In this document: positions 1 through 8,385 of the stretch, in pieces
Layout of the letters: every line of letters starts with the position of its first letter
How positions within the stretch are numbered: the first letter of the stretch is position 1
Origin: VXNE01 sp963664635
GTDB lineage: Bacteria; Pseudomonadota; Gammaproteobacteria; Pseudomonadales; Azotimanducaceae
DNA length: 64,000 nucleotides
NCBI GenBank assembly: GCA_963664635.1
Contig: OY761542.1
Span: 4,154,001 to 4,218,000, forward strand
Reading direction: 5' to 3'
Notes under the pieces: model-generated
Told to the model about the DNA's origin: nothing
The model's input: the letters and a program-made list of their open reading frames with translations, nothing else
Database searches by the model: none
Position numbers and translations under genes: made by a program

Positions 1-64
1 GCTCGAAGCCCAGGAAGATGGACAGCACCAGGATGAAGGCGAGATAGACGGGGATCGATTCCAC
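1..64 (-). CDS. pntAB: NAD(P) transhydrogenase subunit alpha part 2, 5' end only
   Basis: Only the first 21 codons lie in the window; the rest is off the left edge. Starting from GTG at 64-62, the reading begins MESIPVYLAFIL and continues into a hydrophobic stretch ending IFLGFE. That matches the first membrane helix of PntAB, the small membrane subunit of proton-translocating transhydrogenase, which helps couple hydride transfer between NADH and NADP to proton flow. It follows the pntAA stop by about 30 bases on the same strand, the usual pntAA-pntAB order, and the pair is presumably co-transcribed. The identification rests on the short hydrophobic sequence plus this position. Confidence 0.8.
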   Translation of the reverse strand, partial: MESIPVYLAFILVLSIFLGFE

Positions 65-94
65 GAGAGAACTCCGGTCGCGTACGTGTGAGGT

Positions 95-1237
95 TTACTT
101 GGCCGGGCTCGCGCCCGCACCGTCGGCGGCAACGCCGAGGACGGCACCCTCCCGCGCGACGACGGCGGAGGCCACGATCTCGTCGGCCGGGTCGAGTTGC
201 AGCGCACCGGCTTCCCCGTCCCAGAACTCCTCGATGAAGTGCGCCAGGTTCGCCGCGTACATTTCGCTGGCGTTGCGGGCCACGGCCGACGGCAGGTTGC
301 CCTGCCCCAGCAGCGTCACGCCACCGATGTCCACGGCCTCATCCAGCACGGAGCCCTCGACGTTGCCGCCGGACTCGACCGCCATGTCCACCACCACGCT
401 GCCGGGCTTCATCGCCTCGACCATTGCCCGCGTCACGATCCGGGGCGCCGGGCGGCCGAACACCTGCGCGGTGGTGATGACGACGTCCGATGCGGCGACC
501 ACGCGCTGCATGCCCTCCTGCTGCAGCGCGATCTGTTCCGGCGTGAGGGCCTTCGCATAGCCCTGTTCGGTCTGGCCCACCTCGCCGATGTCGATCTCGA
601 CGAAGCGCGCGCCCAGGGAGCGTACCTGCTCGGCGACCACCGGCCGCGTGTCGAACGCCTCCACCCGCGCTCCGAGCCGCTTGGCCGTGGCGATCGCCTG
701 GAGTCCGGCGACGCCGGCGCCGATCACGAAGACCCGGGCCGGCGGTATCGTCCCGGCGGGGGTCATCATCATCGGAAAGATGCGCGGACTGTGGAACGAT
801 GCCTGGATCACGGTCACGTAGCCCGCGAGGCTCGCCTGCGACGACAGGGCGTCCATTTTCTGGGCGCGGGTGCTGCGCGGGATCATCTCCATGGACACGG
901 CGGTGACGCCCGCCTCGGCGAGACGCCGGATCAGGTCCCGCTCCCGGAAGGGGTCGAGGAAGCTGATGTGAACCGAACCCTCCGGCAGGCGCCCGGCTTC
1001 CTGCTCGCTCGGCTTGCGTACCCGCAGGACGATGTCCGCGCCGTGAACGCGCTCGCCCGTCCCGTCCACCGACGCACCCGCGGCTTCGTAGTCCGCGTCC
1101 GTGAACGCCGACCCCGCGCCCGCGCCCGACTCCACGGCGACCTCGAGACCCAGGCTCGTCAGCCGCACGACGGTCGCGGGCGTTCCCGCGACGCGCAACT
1201 CCCCTGCGGCGGTCTCCCTGGCGATGCCGATCAGCAT
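95..1237 (-). CDS. pntAA: NAD(P) transhydrogenase subunit alpha part 1
   Basis: This is the soluble NAD(H)-binding subunit (domain I) of proton-translocating transhydrogenase. From the ATG at 1237 the protein is 380 residues, close to the roughly 380-385 of stand-alone PntAA proteins. The N-terminus MLIGIARET is typical of the AlaDH/PNT family. The family hallmark RAQKMDALSSQASLAGY and the Rossmann motif VFVIGAGVAGLQAI followed by an acidic residue (EAFDTRP) are present. An in-frame GTG at 1297 would add 20 Arg-rich residues that do not look like the family, so ATG 1237 is preferred although no strong ribosome site is visible. Alanine dehydrogenase is the related alternative, but the adjacent pntAB decides against it. 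Confidence 0.93.
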   Translation of the reverse strand: MLIGIARETAAGELRVAGTPATVVRLTSLGLEVAVESGAGAGSAFTDADYEAAGASVDGTGERVHGADIVLRVRKPSEQEAGRLPEGSVHISFLDPFRERDLIRRLAEAGVTAVSMEMIPRSTRAQKMDALSSQASLAGYVTVIQASFHSPRIFPMMMTPAGTIPPARVFVIGAGVAGLQAIATAKRLGARVEAFDTRPVVAEQVRSLGARFVEIDIGEVGQTEQGYAKALTPEQIALQQEGMQRVVAASDVVITTAQVFGRPAPRIVTRAMVEAMKPGSVVVDMAVESGGNVEGSVLDEAVDIGGVTLLGQGNLPSAVARNASEMYAANLAHFIEEFWDGEAGALQLDPADEIVASAVVAREGAVLGVAADGAGASPAK

Positions 1238-1516
1238 GGCGCGGGCCCGCCGGGCGCGCGTGCGCGGATCGACGCGATCCGTCGCCGGGCGAGCCACGCA
1301 CGACCGCAGCCCGGAACGTCACTCATTTGTGGCAAGGAACTGCTCCGCGCGGAGGGGCGGCACACCCGAAGGGCGCGTAGGTTACAGGCTCCCGGGATCA
1401 TTTTCGAACGCTGCGGGAGCCCCGTCGCGTTCCCGTCTCGTCCCGTCCAACGCGACATGAGCCCGAAGCGCCCGAACCGCGTGCGCGTTGCGAGGCGGCG
1501 GGCCGGCCATGGGGCG

Positions 1517-3292
1517 CTACTCGGCCTCTCCGGTGACCGGCCCGGGACGCCGGATACCCGCGCTCCAGTCGAGCCGGATGTCCCAGCGATACGCCAGCGA
1601 TGCCGGCAGCGTGGGCGCCGTGGCATTGTCGACGCGCTGGTAGACGCTGTCTGGCGCTTGCGTCGTCGGATCGCGCCCGTAGAGGTAGTCCTGGTCGGCC
1701 ACGATGGCGCGGTAGGCCTTGTTGAGTTGCAGTGCGCGTTCGACGGACGGCGCGATCAGCGTGTAGACATCCGGCGCGCTGGCTATCGCCGCTTCGTTGA
1801 CCGAACCGTCCGCATGGAACCAGCGCGCGAACATCTCCGGGTTGTCACGGAACTCGCTGCCGCCGCCGACGCGCGCAAGGTAGGTCGCGATCTCGCCCCT
1901 GGTCTCGCCACGGTTGGGCGCGTCCGGCATGCCCTGGAGTTGGAGGTACCCCCAGCCCGCGGCGCCGTCGACCTTGCGCGGAAAGGCAAACGTCTTGTCG
2001 ATGGTGGAACCGATGGACGTGTGGCAGCCCATGCAAAAGAGGTTCTCCTCGAACGTGGCGGCGCGCAGCCGCCCCTCGAGATCCTCGATAAAGCCCTGCA
2101 CCGACCAGCCGAACTTGTTGTCGAGTCCATGGTCGCCGAGATAGACGTACTGGGGAAGCTGTCCGAGTTCCTTCTCGAAACCCTCGAGTTGATAGTTCCT
2201 CGCGTAGACCACCTTGCGATAGGCGACCCACTTGCGCATGTAGCGAACCTCCTTGATGCGTCTGGAGGGTCCGATCCCGCCGTCCGGGGCAATGCCGAGG
2301 TAGCGCACGGTGTGCAGGAACTCGGTCCCCCGGGGATAGAGGTAGGTGTCGAGCAGCTCGCGCGCGGCGGCACCGACGTATCGGTCTACCGCCGTGACTT
2401 CCCGCACGATGGTCAGGGTTCCGTCGCCGTTCAGGTCGGAACCGATCCGACGCTCGTCCACCGGCGGGACGGATACGGAGGGCAATCCCTTGACGCTGGC
2501 CTCCACGATGGCGAGGTTGGCCTGGTAGATGTCCCTCGAGTAGTCGCCGTTCGCAGCGCTCCGAAACGCTGCGGGTAGCCGGATCATGACATCGTCCGTT
2601 GCGCCGTTGGTCGGCCAGAACGTGCTCGGAAACGGCTTGTAATTGAAGGCAACCCAGTGGCTGCCGTCGACCGCGAAGCCTCCTGCGTCGAACGCGCCGG
2701 CGCCCAGGTGGAGATCGGCGAGGTCGGGGATCCACCCCGTGAAGCCGGCCGCTTCGAGCCTTGCGGGCAGGGCGCTGTAGTTGTCCTCGGCGATCCACGC
2801 CAGGATCTCGTCGTCCCCGATCGCGGCCACGGCCGCCGTGCGATCCTCGAACAGGTTGTGCCAACGGTTCGTCAACCCGACATCGCTGAAGCTGTAGGCG
2901 ACCTGCAGGTCGGCGTCTTCCATGCGGTTCTCGCGACCGTCGATGGCGGCCTGGTGGCAGACGTAGCAGGGGTTGAAGCGTCCCTCGGTGCGGGTGTAAC
3001 ACTGCGGGGGCACGATCGCTTCGTGGTTGAAGACGGTGCCGGCCGGATGCAGTTCGGGGACCGGCCGCGGCACCACCCCGCTATCCTCGCGCAGATGGGC
3101 CTCGCGCGAATGGGCCTCGCGCAAGTACGCAAGGACGCGCTCGTGGGGCGCAAGCGCTTCGGGCGCGTTCGACGCGGCGCCGGACTCGAGTGCCGCCCGT
3201 TCGGTTGGGAGGCCCGCCAGGCAGGCGAGACAGGCGACGCAGACCCACGCCCGGCGCGCCAGGGTGGCGCGCCGGGCGTGAAGGCGGATCAC
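1517..3292 (-). CDS. Secreted protein with two CXXCH haem motifs (dihaem cytochrome c-like)
   Basis: The protein is 591 residues from a GTG at 3292 that shares GTGA with the stop of the PhoX-like gene upstream, so translation is probably coupled. The N-terminus has Arg-rich residues, a hydrophobic stretch with several Cys and Ala, and then an Ala/Glu-rich mature start; this looks like a Sec signal peptide and places the protein in the periplasm. Two covalent haem sites are visible, CYVCH in the N-terminal third and CMGCH in the C-terminal half. Between them lies an EF-hand-like loop, DLNGDGTLT, possibly binding calcium. I do not recognise the rest as a named family. A redox role next to the phosphatase-like protein is inference from operon position only. 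Confidence 0.75.
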   Translation of the reverse strand: MIRLHARRATLARRAWVCVACLACLAGLPTERAALESGAASNAPEALAPHERVLAYLREAHSREAHLREDSGVVPRPVPELHPAGTVFNHEAIVPPQCYTRTEGRFNPCYVCHQAAIDGRENRMEDADLQVAYSFSDVGLTNRWHNLFEDRTAAVAAIGDDEILAWIAEDNYSALPARLEAAGFTGWIPDLADLHLGAGAFDAGGFAVDGSHWVAFNYKPFPSTFWPTNGATDDVMIRLPAAFRSAANGDYSRDIYQANLAIVEASVKGLPSVSVPPVDERRIGSDLNGDGTLTIVREVTAVDRYVGAAARELLDTYLYPRGTEFLHTVRYLGIAPDGGIGPSRRIKEVRYMRKWVAYRKVVYARNYQLEGFEKELGQLPQYVYLGDHGLDNKFGWSVQGFIEDLEGRLRAATFEENLFCMGCHTSIGSTIDKTFAFPRKVDGAAGWGYLQLQGMPDAPNRGETRGEIATYLARVGGGSEFRDNPEMFARWFHADGSVNEAAIASAPDVYTLIAPSVERALQLNKAYRAIVADQDYLYGRDPTTQAPDSVYQRVDNATAPTLPASLAYRWDIRLDWSAGIRRPGPVTGEAE

Positions 3293-5001
3293 CAGCCGGA
3301 CACGGGCCTGGCGGGCGGAGCAAGCCCGGCGGCCGGTCCTTTGGCGGACTGTAGCTGGTTGAGGAAGCTGAGGTCGGAGTCGAGCGCCGTGCAGTTGGTT
3401 TCCTCCGTCGCTTCCCAACTGTTGAAGAGGCCTGCGTCGGCGTCGGCCGGGACACAGGGAGGCGGCAGGACGGCACTGACATCGAACTCCCACACGGCAT
3501 CGCCGAAGCCCTCGGGGACGCTCTCGAGGTCCGTGCTCGCCGGATGTTGTACCGCCATCGCAAACTTCGCCCGCGAGGTGGGATGGAAGACCATGCCGGT
3601 CGATTCGGAATCGGCGACCTGCAGGCTCATGAAGTGGTCGAGCGACTCGGCCACGCCGTCGTTGTCCGTATCCCGAGCGAACCAGATATCACCGCCCACG
3701 TCGCCGCTATTGGGCGAGTCCTCGATGATGTAGATGTTGCCGAGGGCGTCCTGGGCAAGGTTGTCGGGCGAGTCCAGGACCCCGGTGGTAGCCGGAAGGC
3801 CGAGGTTCTTCGGGGTTTCCCGGCTGGCGAACTGCCGCACGATGGCCCTGCGGTTGCCCAGCATCTCGACCGAAAGGACCGCGTGCTCCGAGGTCGTGGT
3901 GACGTAGAGCACCTCGTTGAAATTCGGCAGCAGCCCGACTTCCGTGTCTTCCGGCCGCCCGTACGGCGTGGCGCCGACGTCGTCGGCCGCGAAGCGTCCG
4001 CCCATGGGGTAATCGACCGAGCCTGGGGGGTGGGGGTGGCCGTCGCGAAAGGGGTTCGTCACGCCGCGCAGAGGCTTCCCATCCACGGTGGTAATGGGCT
4101 GCCAGATCGCGCGGCCGAAGCGTTGGGCGTTCACGTTCACGGGGTCGTTCCAGTCCGCCGCGGCGTCGCCGCCGGTGTCGTCGAACTGGTGCACGGCCAG
4201 CGCGAACGTCTGGCCCCCGCCCGCGTAGTCCCCGGCCTTGCGGAGCACGAGCGCGTAGATGGACCCGGAGTTCCACTCGTCGATGAAGTAGATCACCTGA
4301 TTCGGGTACTTCTTGCTGAAGGTGATGCCCTCGTGAGAGACGTTGGCGATGCTCTCCAGCACGCGGTAGTCCTCTCCGACCGTGAGTTCGGTAGCCGTCG
4401 GGTCGTCGGGAGCGGGCCCGAGAGGATCCATGATCTCGACGACGCGGCCGAGCCCAGCCCACTCCTCGCCCAGGAAAACGGTGCCGTTCGGCGTCCAGCG
4501 CGCCGGGTCGAAGGCGGCAAAGTCGAAGTCCCAGGCGGGACACGCATCCGCCGTGCCGTCCGCCATGGCGTCGGGGTCGCAGATGTCCGTCACCCCCGCT
4601 TCCGTGTCGCCGGCGAAAAGCAGTTCGTTGCGGTCCGCGATCGTGTCATAGCGCGAGAGGCCTGCGCCCAGGGGCGTCTCGTGCGGGATGAACAGGTAGC
4701 GGCCCGATGGGTCATAGGCGAGCATGTCGAACATCGACGCGGCAATCGGGAATGGCGCGTAGTCGACCCGCTGTATGGACTGCGTGCTGTCGGCCTCGAC
4801 TTCCTTGAGACTCATCAGGTTCCTTTGGGTCATCCCCGCCGGCGTCTGCCACGGGGACTCGAGCTCGTTGACGTGGTTCGGCGAAGCGACCGCCGTGGAT
4901 TGCGTGAGCGGGTTGAAGAACGGTTGCGTTCCGGCGAGCGCGAACGGCGCGGCGGCGAGCAATGCGGCGATCATGCCGGCGCGGCTGGCGGTGAATCTCA
5001 T
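3289..5001 (-). CDS. PhoX-like (DUF839) secreted phosphatase/phytase-like beta-propeller protein
   Basis: A 570-residue protein with a clear Sec-type signal peptide (about residues 1-24, cut near FALAG). PhoX-family features are visible: LGEEW in the first half, RPEDTEV in the middle, and DSPDNLAQD...GNIYIIEDSPNSGD toward the C-terminus, which are positions where PhoX proteins carry acidic metal ligands. PhoX enzymes are periplasmic, iron/calcium-dependent alkaline phosphatases. Classical PhoX has a Tat signal, whereas this one looks Sec-type, so substrate and metal content are uncertain. It is the first gene of a two-gene unit with the downstream haem protein. The upstream divergent region holds three short direct repeats and a C tract, but no Pho box was recognised. 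Confidence 0.78.
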   Translation of the reverse strand: MRFTASRAGMIAALLAAAPFALAGTQPFFNPLTQSTAVASPNHVNELESPWQTPAGMTQRNLMSLKEVEADSTQSIQRVDYAPFPIAASMFDMLAYDPSGRYLFIPHETPLGAGLSRYDTIADRNELLFAGDTEAGVTDICDPDAMADGTADACPAWDFDFAAFDPARWTPNGTVFLGEEWAGLGRVVEIMDPLGPAPDDPTATELTVGEDYRVLESIANVSHEGITFSKKYPNQVIYFIDEWNSGSIYALVLRKAGDYAGGGQTFALAVHQFDDTGGDAAADWNDPVNVNAQRFGRAIWQPITTVDGKPLRGVTNPFRDGHPHPPGSVDYPMGGRFAADDVGATPYGRPEDTEVGLLPNFNEVLYVTTTSEHAVLSVEMLGNRRAIVRQFASRETPKNLGLPATTGVLDSPDNLAQDALGNIYIIEDSPNSGDVGGDIWFARDTDNDGVAESLDHFMSLQVADSESTGMVFHPTSRAKFAMAVQHPASTDLESVPEGFGDAVWEFDVSAVLPPPCVPADADAGLFNSWEATEETNCTALDSDLSFLNQLQSAKGPAAGLAPPARPVSGW

Positions 5002-5085
5002 GCTGCAACTCCGTCGATCGATTCATCGATTCAAAGGGGGAGAACGCCGACGGCGCGCTTGCCGCCGCCAACTCACTTAAACGTG

Positions 5086-5095
5086 CCCCCCCCCC
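5086..5095. repeat. Homopolymer tract of ten C
   Basis: Ten consecutive C residues lie about 85 bases upstream of the PhoX-like start codon. Homopolymers this long can vary in length between cells, but the tract is outside any coding region. Any effect would be on promoter spacing or none at all. Confidence 0.8.
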
Positions 5096-5117
5096 GAGCC
5101 AAAGTCAAGCGCCCATC

Positions 5118-5162
5118 TTGTCCAACTCTTCTCCACCTCTTGTCCAAACTCTTTTTGTCCAA
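5118..5162. promoter_or_regulatory. Three direct copies of TTGTCCAA in a divergent intergenic region
   Basis: TTGTCCAA occurs at 5118-5125, 5140-5147 and 5155-5162 (start-to-start spacing 22 and 15 bases), between the PhoX-like gene on the minus strand and the flavin oxidoreductase on the plus strand. On the minus strand it reads TTGGACAA, close to a -35 element. Repeated motifs here could be regulator sites for the PhoX-like unit. The rest of the 322-base gap (5002-5323) shows only the C tract at 5086-5095. Regulatory function is inference. Confidence 0.4.
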
Positions 5163-5323
5163 CGCTACATGAGCCTGAACCGTTCGGTTCGGACGATCAG
5201 GGTGCCGCGATGCGCAACACGCAGCACCCGCCGCACCTCACGAAGTCGCGGACCGCGCTCCAACGACCACGCCCTGCGACGCCGGTGATAGCATCGCCGC
5301 CACCGCCGGGCAAGGAACAACCC

Positions 5324-6190
5324 ATGGACGTAGGCGTCGCCATCCCCTTCAGCCACCGCACGCCGGTGGACTACATCGCCGCTGCGGCCCGACATATCGA
5401 GGAGCTTGGATTCGCTTCGATCTGGGCGCCGGAGCACGTGCTCTTCTTCCCCGAGTACGCCTCGTCCTATCCCTACTCCGAGGACGGCAGGATCCCCGGC
5501 AACCCGGACGGCATCCTCGACCCCTTCTCCGCCCTCACTTACGTGGCCGCGCACACGTCCCGCATCCGCCTCGGCACCGGCATCTGCCTTGTGCCGCAGC
5601 GCCAGCCGGTGTACACGGCCAAGATGGTCGCCGACCTCGACTACCTGTCCGGCGGGCGCTTCGAGTTCGGCGTCGGCATCGGCTGGCTGCGCGAGGAGTT
5701 CGACAACCTGCAGATGAGCTTCCGCGCCCGCGCCAGCCGGTGCGCCGAGTACATCGACGTTATGAAGGCCCTGTGGACCCAGCCGGTCTCCAGCTTCGAG
5801 GGACCGACCGTGCGCCTGTCCCCCTGCTACATGAATCCCAAGCCCGTGCAGAAGCCGCACCCGCCGATTCTCTTCGGGGGCGAGAGCGACGCCGCCGTCA
5901 ACCGGGTGGTCACCCAGGGGGACGGGTGGTACGCCTACAACCTCGATCCCGATGCCGCGCGCACGGGGTTCGCGAGGCTCGACGCCCGGCTCCGCGACGC
6001 CGGGCGGGACCCCGCCTCGGTGCGCCGTTACGTCGGCGTCGCGCGGCAGCGCGTCACGCCGGACGCCGCACGGGAGTATCGCGACGCCGGCGCCGAGCAG
6101 ATCATCCTGCCCCTGTTCGCGACGAACATCGACGACCTCAAGCGCCGCGCCGACCGCCTCCTGGTGGCGTCGGGCTTGCAGGCCGCATGA
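5324..6190 (+). CDS. LLM-class (luciferase-like) flavin-dependent oxidoreductase
   Basis: A 288-residue protein from ATG 5324, preceded by an AGGA-type ribosome site; a longer reading from 5210 adds a Pro-rich tail unlike the family. The start MDVGVAIPFS, the GFASIWAPEHV segment, SRIRLGTGICL, and the YLSGGRFEFGVGIGWLREEF block are typical of the TIM-barrel bacterial luciferase superfamily, which uses FMN or F420. The substrate is unknown. The stop overlaps the next gene's ATG (ATGA at 6187), so it is probably co-translated with the hotdog-fold protein. No F420 biosynthesis gene is in the window, so the cofactor cannot be decided. Confidence 0.88.
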   Translation: MDVGVAIPFSHRTPVDYIAAAARHIEELGFASIWAPEHVLFFPEYASSYPYSEDGRIPGNPDGILDPFSALTYVAAHTSRIRLGTGICLVPQRQPVYTAKMVADLDYLSGGRFEFGVGIGWLREEFDNLQMSFRARASRCAEYIDVMKALWTQPVSSFEGPTVRLSPCYMNPKPVQKPHPPILFGGESDAAVNRVVTQGDGWYAYNLDPDAARTGFARLDARLRDAGRDPASVRRYVGVARQRVTPDAAREYRDAGAEQIILPLFATNIDDLKRRADRLLVASGLQAA

Positions 6191-6975
6191 GGACACCGAC
6201 GATGAACCTCCACACCGCAACCGCACGCAACTACTCCGAAGAGTCCGAGAACCGGATTCACAGCGACGGCGCCGCGCGCACGTTCGGCTTCGACGCCGCC
6301 CTCGTGCCCGGCGTCGCCGTCTTCGGCCACATGACGCGGCCGCTGGTGGCGTCCCTGGGCGCCGACTGGCTCGGCGGCTACTCGGCGGAGGTCCGGCTCA
6401 TCAAGCCAGCCTACGACGGCGACGCGCTCGCGATCGAGCATGCCGAGGAGGACGGCGAACACCTGGTGCGCTGTACGGCGCGCGGCGTCCTGCTCTCGGA
6501 GATGCGCTCCCGCGCCGGAGTCCCGCCCCTCGACGCGATGGCCGCGCTGCCTGGCGGCGACCCGGTCGACGACAAACCCGAGATCGCCTGGGACCACATC
6601 GAGGTGGGCCAGGCCTTCCCGGCATTTCGGTGGTCGCCCGACATGGAGGAGCACGTCGTGTACACCGCGCAGGTCGACGACGACCTGCCGCTCTGGCGCG
6701 GCGACCTGCTCCACCCCCACGCGATCCTCTCCACGGCGAACCGCGCGCTGTCGAACCGATTCCAACTGCCCGCCTGGCTGCACGTCGGCTCGCGCATCGC
6801 GTTCCGGGAACCGATCCGCATAGGCGACGAGATCGAAGTGCGCGCGGTACCGGTCGAGAAGTGGCAGCGCAAGGGGCACGAGTTCATCGAACTCTACGTC
6901 TGCTACGCCGTCGACGGCGCCGTGAAGACCGAGATCCGCCACACCGCCATCTTCAGGATCGCCCCGCGGGGATAG
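6187..6975 (+). CDS. MaoC-like hotdog-fold dehydratase
   Basis: 262 residues if started at ATG 6187, which overlaps the previous stop as ATGA; a second in-frame ATG at 6202 (MNLHT) is an equally plausible start. Residues NRIHSDGAART and LVPGVAVFGHMTRPL near the N-terminus resemble the active-site and central helix regions of MaoC/FAS1-like dehydratases, which hydrate or dehydrate enoyl-CoA type substrates. A second half with IRIGDEIEVRA suggests a double hotdog. The coupling with a flavin oxidoreductase suggests a shared catabolic step. The exact substrate cannot be told. Confidence 0.75.
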   Translation: MRTPTMNLHTATARNYSEESENRIHSDGAARTFGFDAALVPGVAVFGHMTRPLVASLGADWLGGYSAEVRLIKPAYDGDALAIEHAEEDGEHLVRCTARGVLLSEMRSRAGVPPLDAMAALPGGDPVDDKPEIAWDHIEVGQAFPAFRWSPDMEEHVVYTAQVDDDLPLWRGDLLHPHAILSTANRALSNRFQLPAWLHVGSRIAFREPIRIGDEIEVRAVPVEKWQRKGHEFIELYVCYAVDGAVKTEIRHTAIFRIAPRG

Positions 6976-6980
6976 TCGGG

Positions 6981-7535
6981 GTGCGCGTCTCGCGGTCCGC
7001 CCGGCTCGCGGCCGGTGCGGCGCTCCTGGTCGGACTCGAGGCCACCCCGGCGTCACCCGCCGGCCTGCCCGCCAGGGCGCTCGACGACACCGATGTCTCC
7101 GTGCCGGGGGACCTGCCGCCCGGAGCGCTCCTGATCGTCGGCTTCTCGAGGGCATCCAACGCGCAGACCGAGCCGTGGCGCCAGGCGCTCGACGGCCTGG
7201 AGCTCGACGGCCTGGAGCTCGACCTGGCGAAGGCTGCGCCCCCGACCTACAGCGTGCTGGTCCTCGAGGGCGCGCCGCGCTGGGTCCGGGGTTTCATCGT
7301 GCGCGGCGTGCGCCGAGCCGTGCCGGATGCAGACCACCACTCCGTCCTGGTCGTCACGGAGAAGTCCGAAGGGTGGCGCACGCTGGTCCGTTTCGATGCC
7401 ACCGCGGCAGACGCGGCTTACGTCGTGCGCCTGAACGGCCTTGGCGCGACCTGCTTCCGCCACGCGGGACCGGTGACGGAAGACGCCCTGCGGGGGAGCC
7501 GGGACGCCGAGTGCACGGCGGTCCCGGAACGTTAG
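6981..7535 (+). CDS. Small exported protein, possibly thioredoxin-like fold
   Basis: 184 residues from GTG 6981, just after the hotdog gene. The first 28 residues (basic start, AAGAALLVG core, cut near SPAG) look like a signal peptide. The mature part contains LLIVGFSRASNAQ, then VRGFIVRGVRRAVPD, a pattern seen in small thioredoxin-like proteins of proteobacteria that lack a CXXC pair; indeed no CXXC is present here. An internal 15-base tandem duplication gives the repeated residues GLELDGLELD. No function can be assigned beyond a probable periplasmic location. Confidence 0.6.
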   Translation: MRVSRSARLAAGAALLVGLEATPASPAGLPARALDDTDVSVPGDLPPGALLIVGFSRASNAQTEPWRQALDGLELDGLELDLAKAAPPTYSVLVLEGAPRWVRGFIVRGVRRAVPDADHHSVLVVTEKSEGWRTLVRFDATAADAAYVVRLNGLGATCFRHAGPVTEDALRGSRDAECTAVPER

Positions 7536-7546
7536 GCTCGGGCCGC

Positions 7547-8224
7547 TTACGCGGCGTCCAGGCCCGCGAGCACTCCGGCGATCGACTCGCTCCGCAGCCC
7601 CTGCTTGACCTGGGCATACGCCCCGCCGTCCAGCTTGACGAGGTTCTCCGCCGCCGCCAGCGCCGTGCCCCGGACATCGTCGGGCGCCGCCACCTCGTCG
7701 AGGAAGCCCGCGTCCCGCGCCTCGGCCGGAGCGAACATCGTGGCGCCGATGGCCGCGCGGGCCAGGTACCGTTTGGACAGCCGCTCCCGTGCGAGCACCA
7801 GCGCGAACTGGGGCAGCGACATGCCGATCGCCGTCTCGTTCAGCCCGATGACGAACTCGCCGTCCGCGCCGACCCGATAGTCGGCGGTCAGGAGGCAGAA
7901 GGCGCCGAGGGCCACGGCGTGACCGGTCGCGGCGGCCACGACCGGGAGCGGGAACCCGTAAAGGCGCATCATCAGCCGCGCCCCGCCCTCCGACATGTTC
8001 CGTGCGGCTTGCGGATCGCCGCCCCGGATGACCTTGAGATCGAAGCCGCCGGAGAAGATGCCCGGTCGGCCCATCAGCACCACCGCCTTCGCCTCGCTCT
8101 GCGCACGGTCGAGCCGGCTGTTCACCGCGGCGATCATGTCCGGGCCGAAGGCGTTCGCCTTGCCGTCGTCCAGGGTCACCAGGGCCACGTGGTCAATCAG
8201 TTCGTACCGTGCCGGATCCGCCAT
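7547..8224 (-). CDS. Enoyl-CoA hydratase/isomerase family protein (crotonase)
   Basis: 225 residues from ATG 8224, directly preceded by GGAGGAG; an in-frame TTG at 8245 would add seven residues. Crotonase signatures are visible: GIFSGGFDLK (oxyanion-hole region), the GHAVALGAFCLLTADYRVG block, and FVIGLNETAIGM. The usual catalytic acidic positions are only partly kept, so the reaction (hydration, isomerisation or hydrolysis of an acyl-CoA) is not certain. The gene stands alone on this strand and diverges from the membrane protein at 8386. Confidence 0.85.
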   Translation of the reverse strand: MADPARYELIDHVALVTLDDGKANAFGPDMIAAVNSRLDRAQSEAKAVVLMGRPGIFSGGFDLKVIRGGDPQAARNMSEGGARLMMRLYGFPLPVVAAATGHAVALGAFCLLTADYRVGADGEFVIGLNETAIGMSLPQFALVLARERLSKRYLARAAIGATMFAPAEARDAGFLDEVAAPDDVRGTALAAAENLVKLDGGAYAQVKQGLRSESIAGVLAGLDAA

Positions 8225-8303
8225 CTCTCCTCCTGCCTCGGTCAACGGGCGCGCCGGATTCTAACAACCTCGCCAGGGTGGCGGGACCGAGGGCATTGAC
8301 GGG

Positions 8304-8336
8304 CCTTGACCAAGCCTCGACAAAGCCTTGACAAAG
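8304..8336. repeat. Three tandem 11-bp repeats in a divergent promoter region
   Basis: CCTTGACCAAG, CCTCGACAAAG and CCTTGACAAAG follow one another without gaps, with two differences over 33 bases. They lie between the crotonase gene (minus, start 8224) and the membrane protein gene (plus, start 8386). The period is about one DNA helical turn, and each unit contains TTGAC or TCGAC, which could serve as a -35 or an operator half-site. Confidence 0.6.
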
Positions 8337-8385
8337 CACCGTGCGATCCCCGATCTTGCCGCACCGGCACGAGGAGGACTTGCCC

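Noticed and set aside
197..2578. 793-codon open frame on the plus strand
   Set aside because: It is antisense to pntAA and the haem protein gene; its composition is that of an out-of-frame GC-rich shadow.
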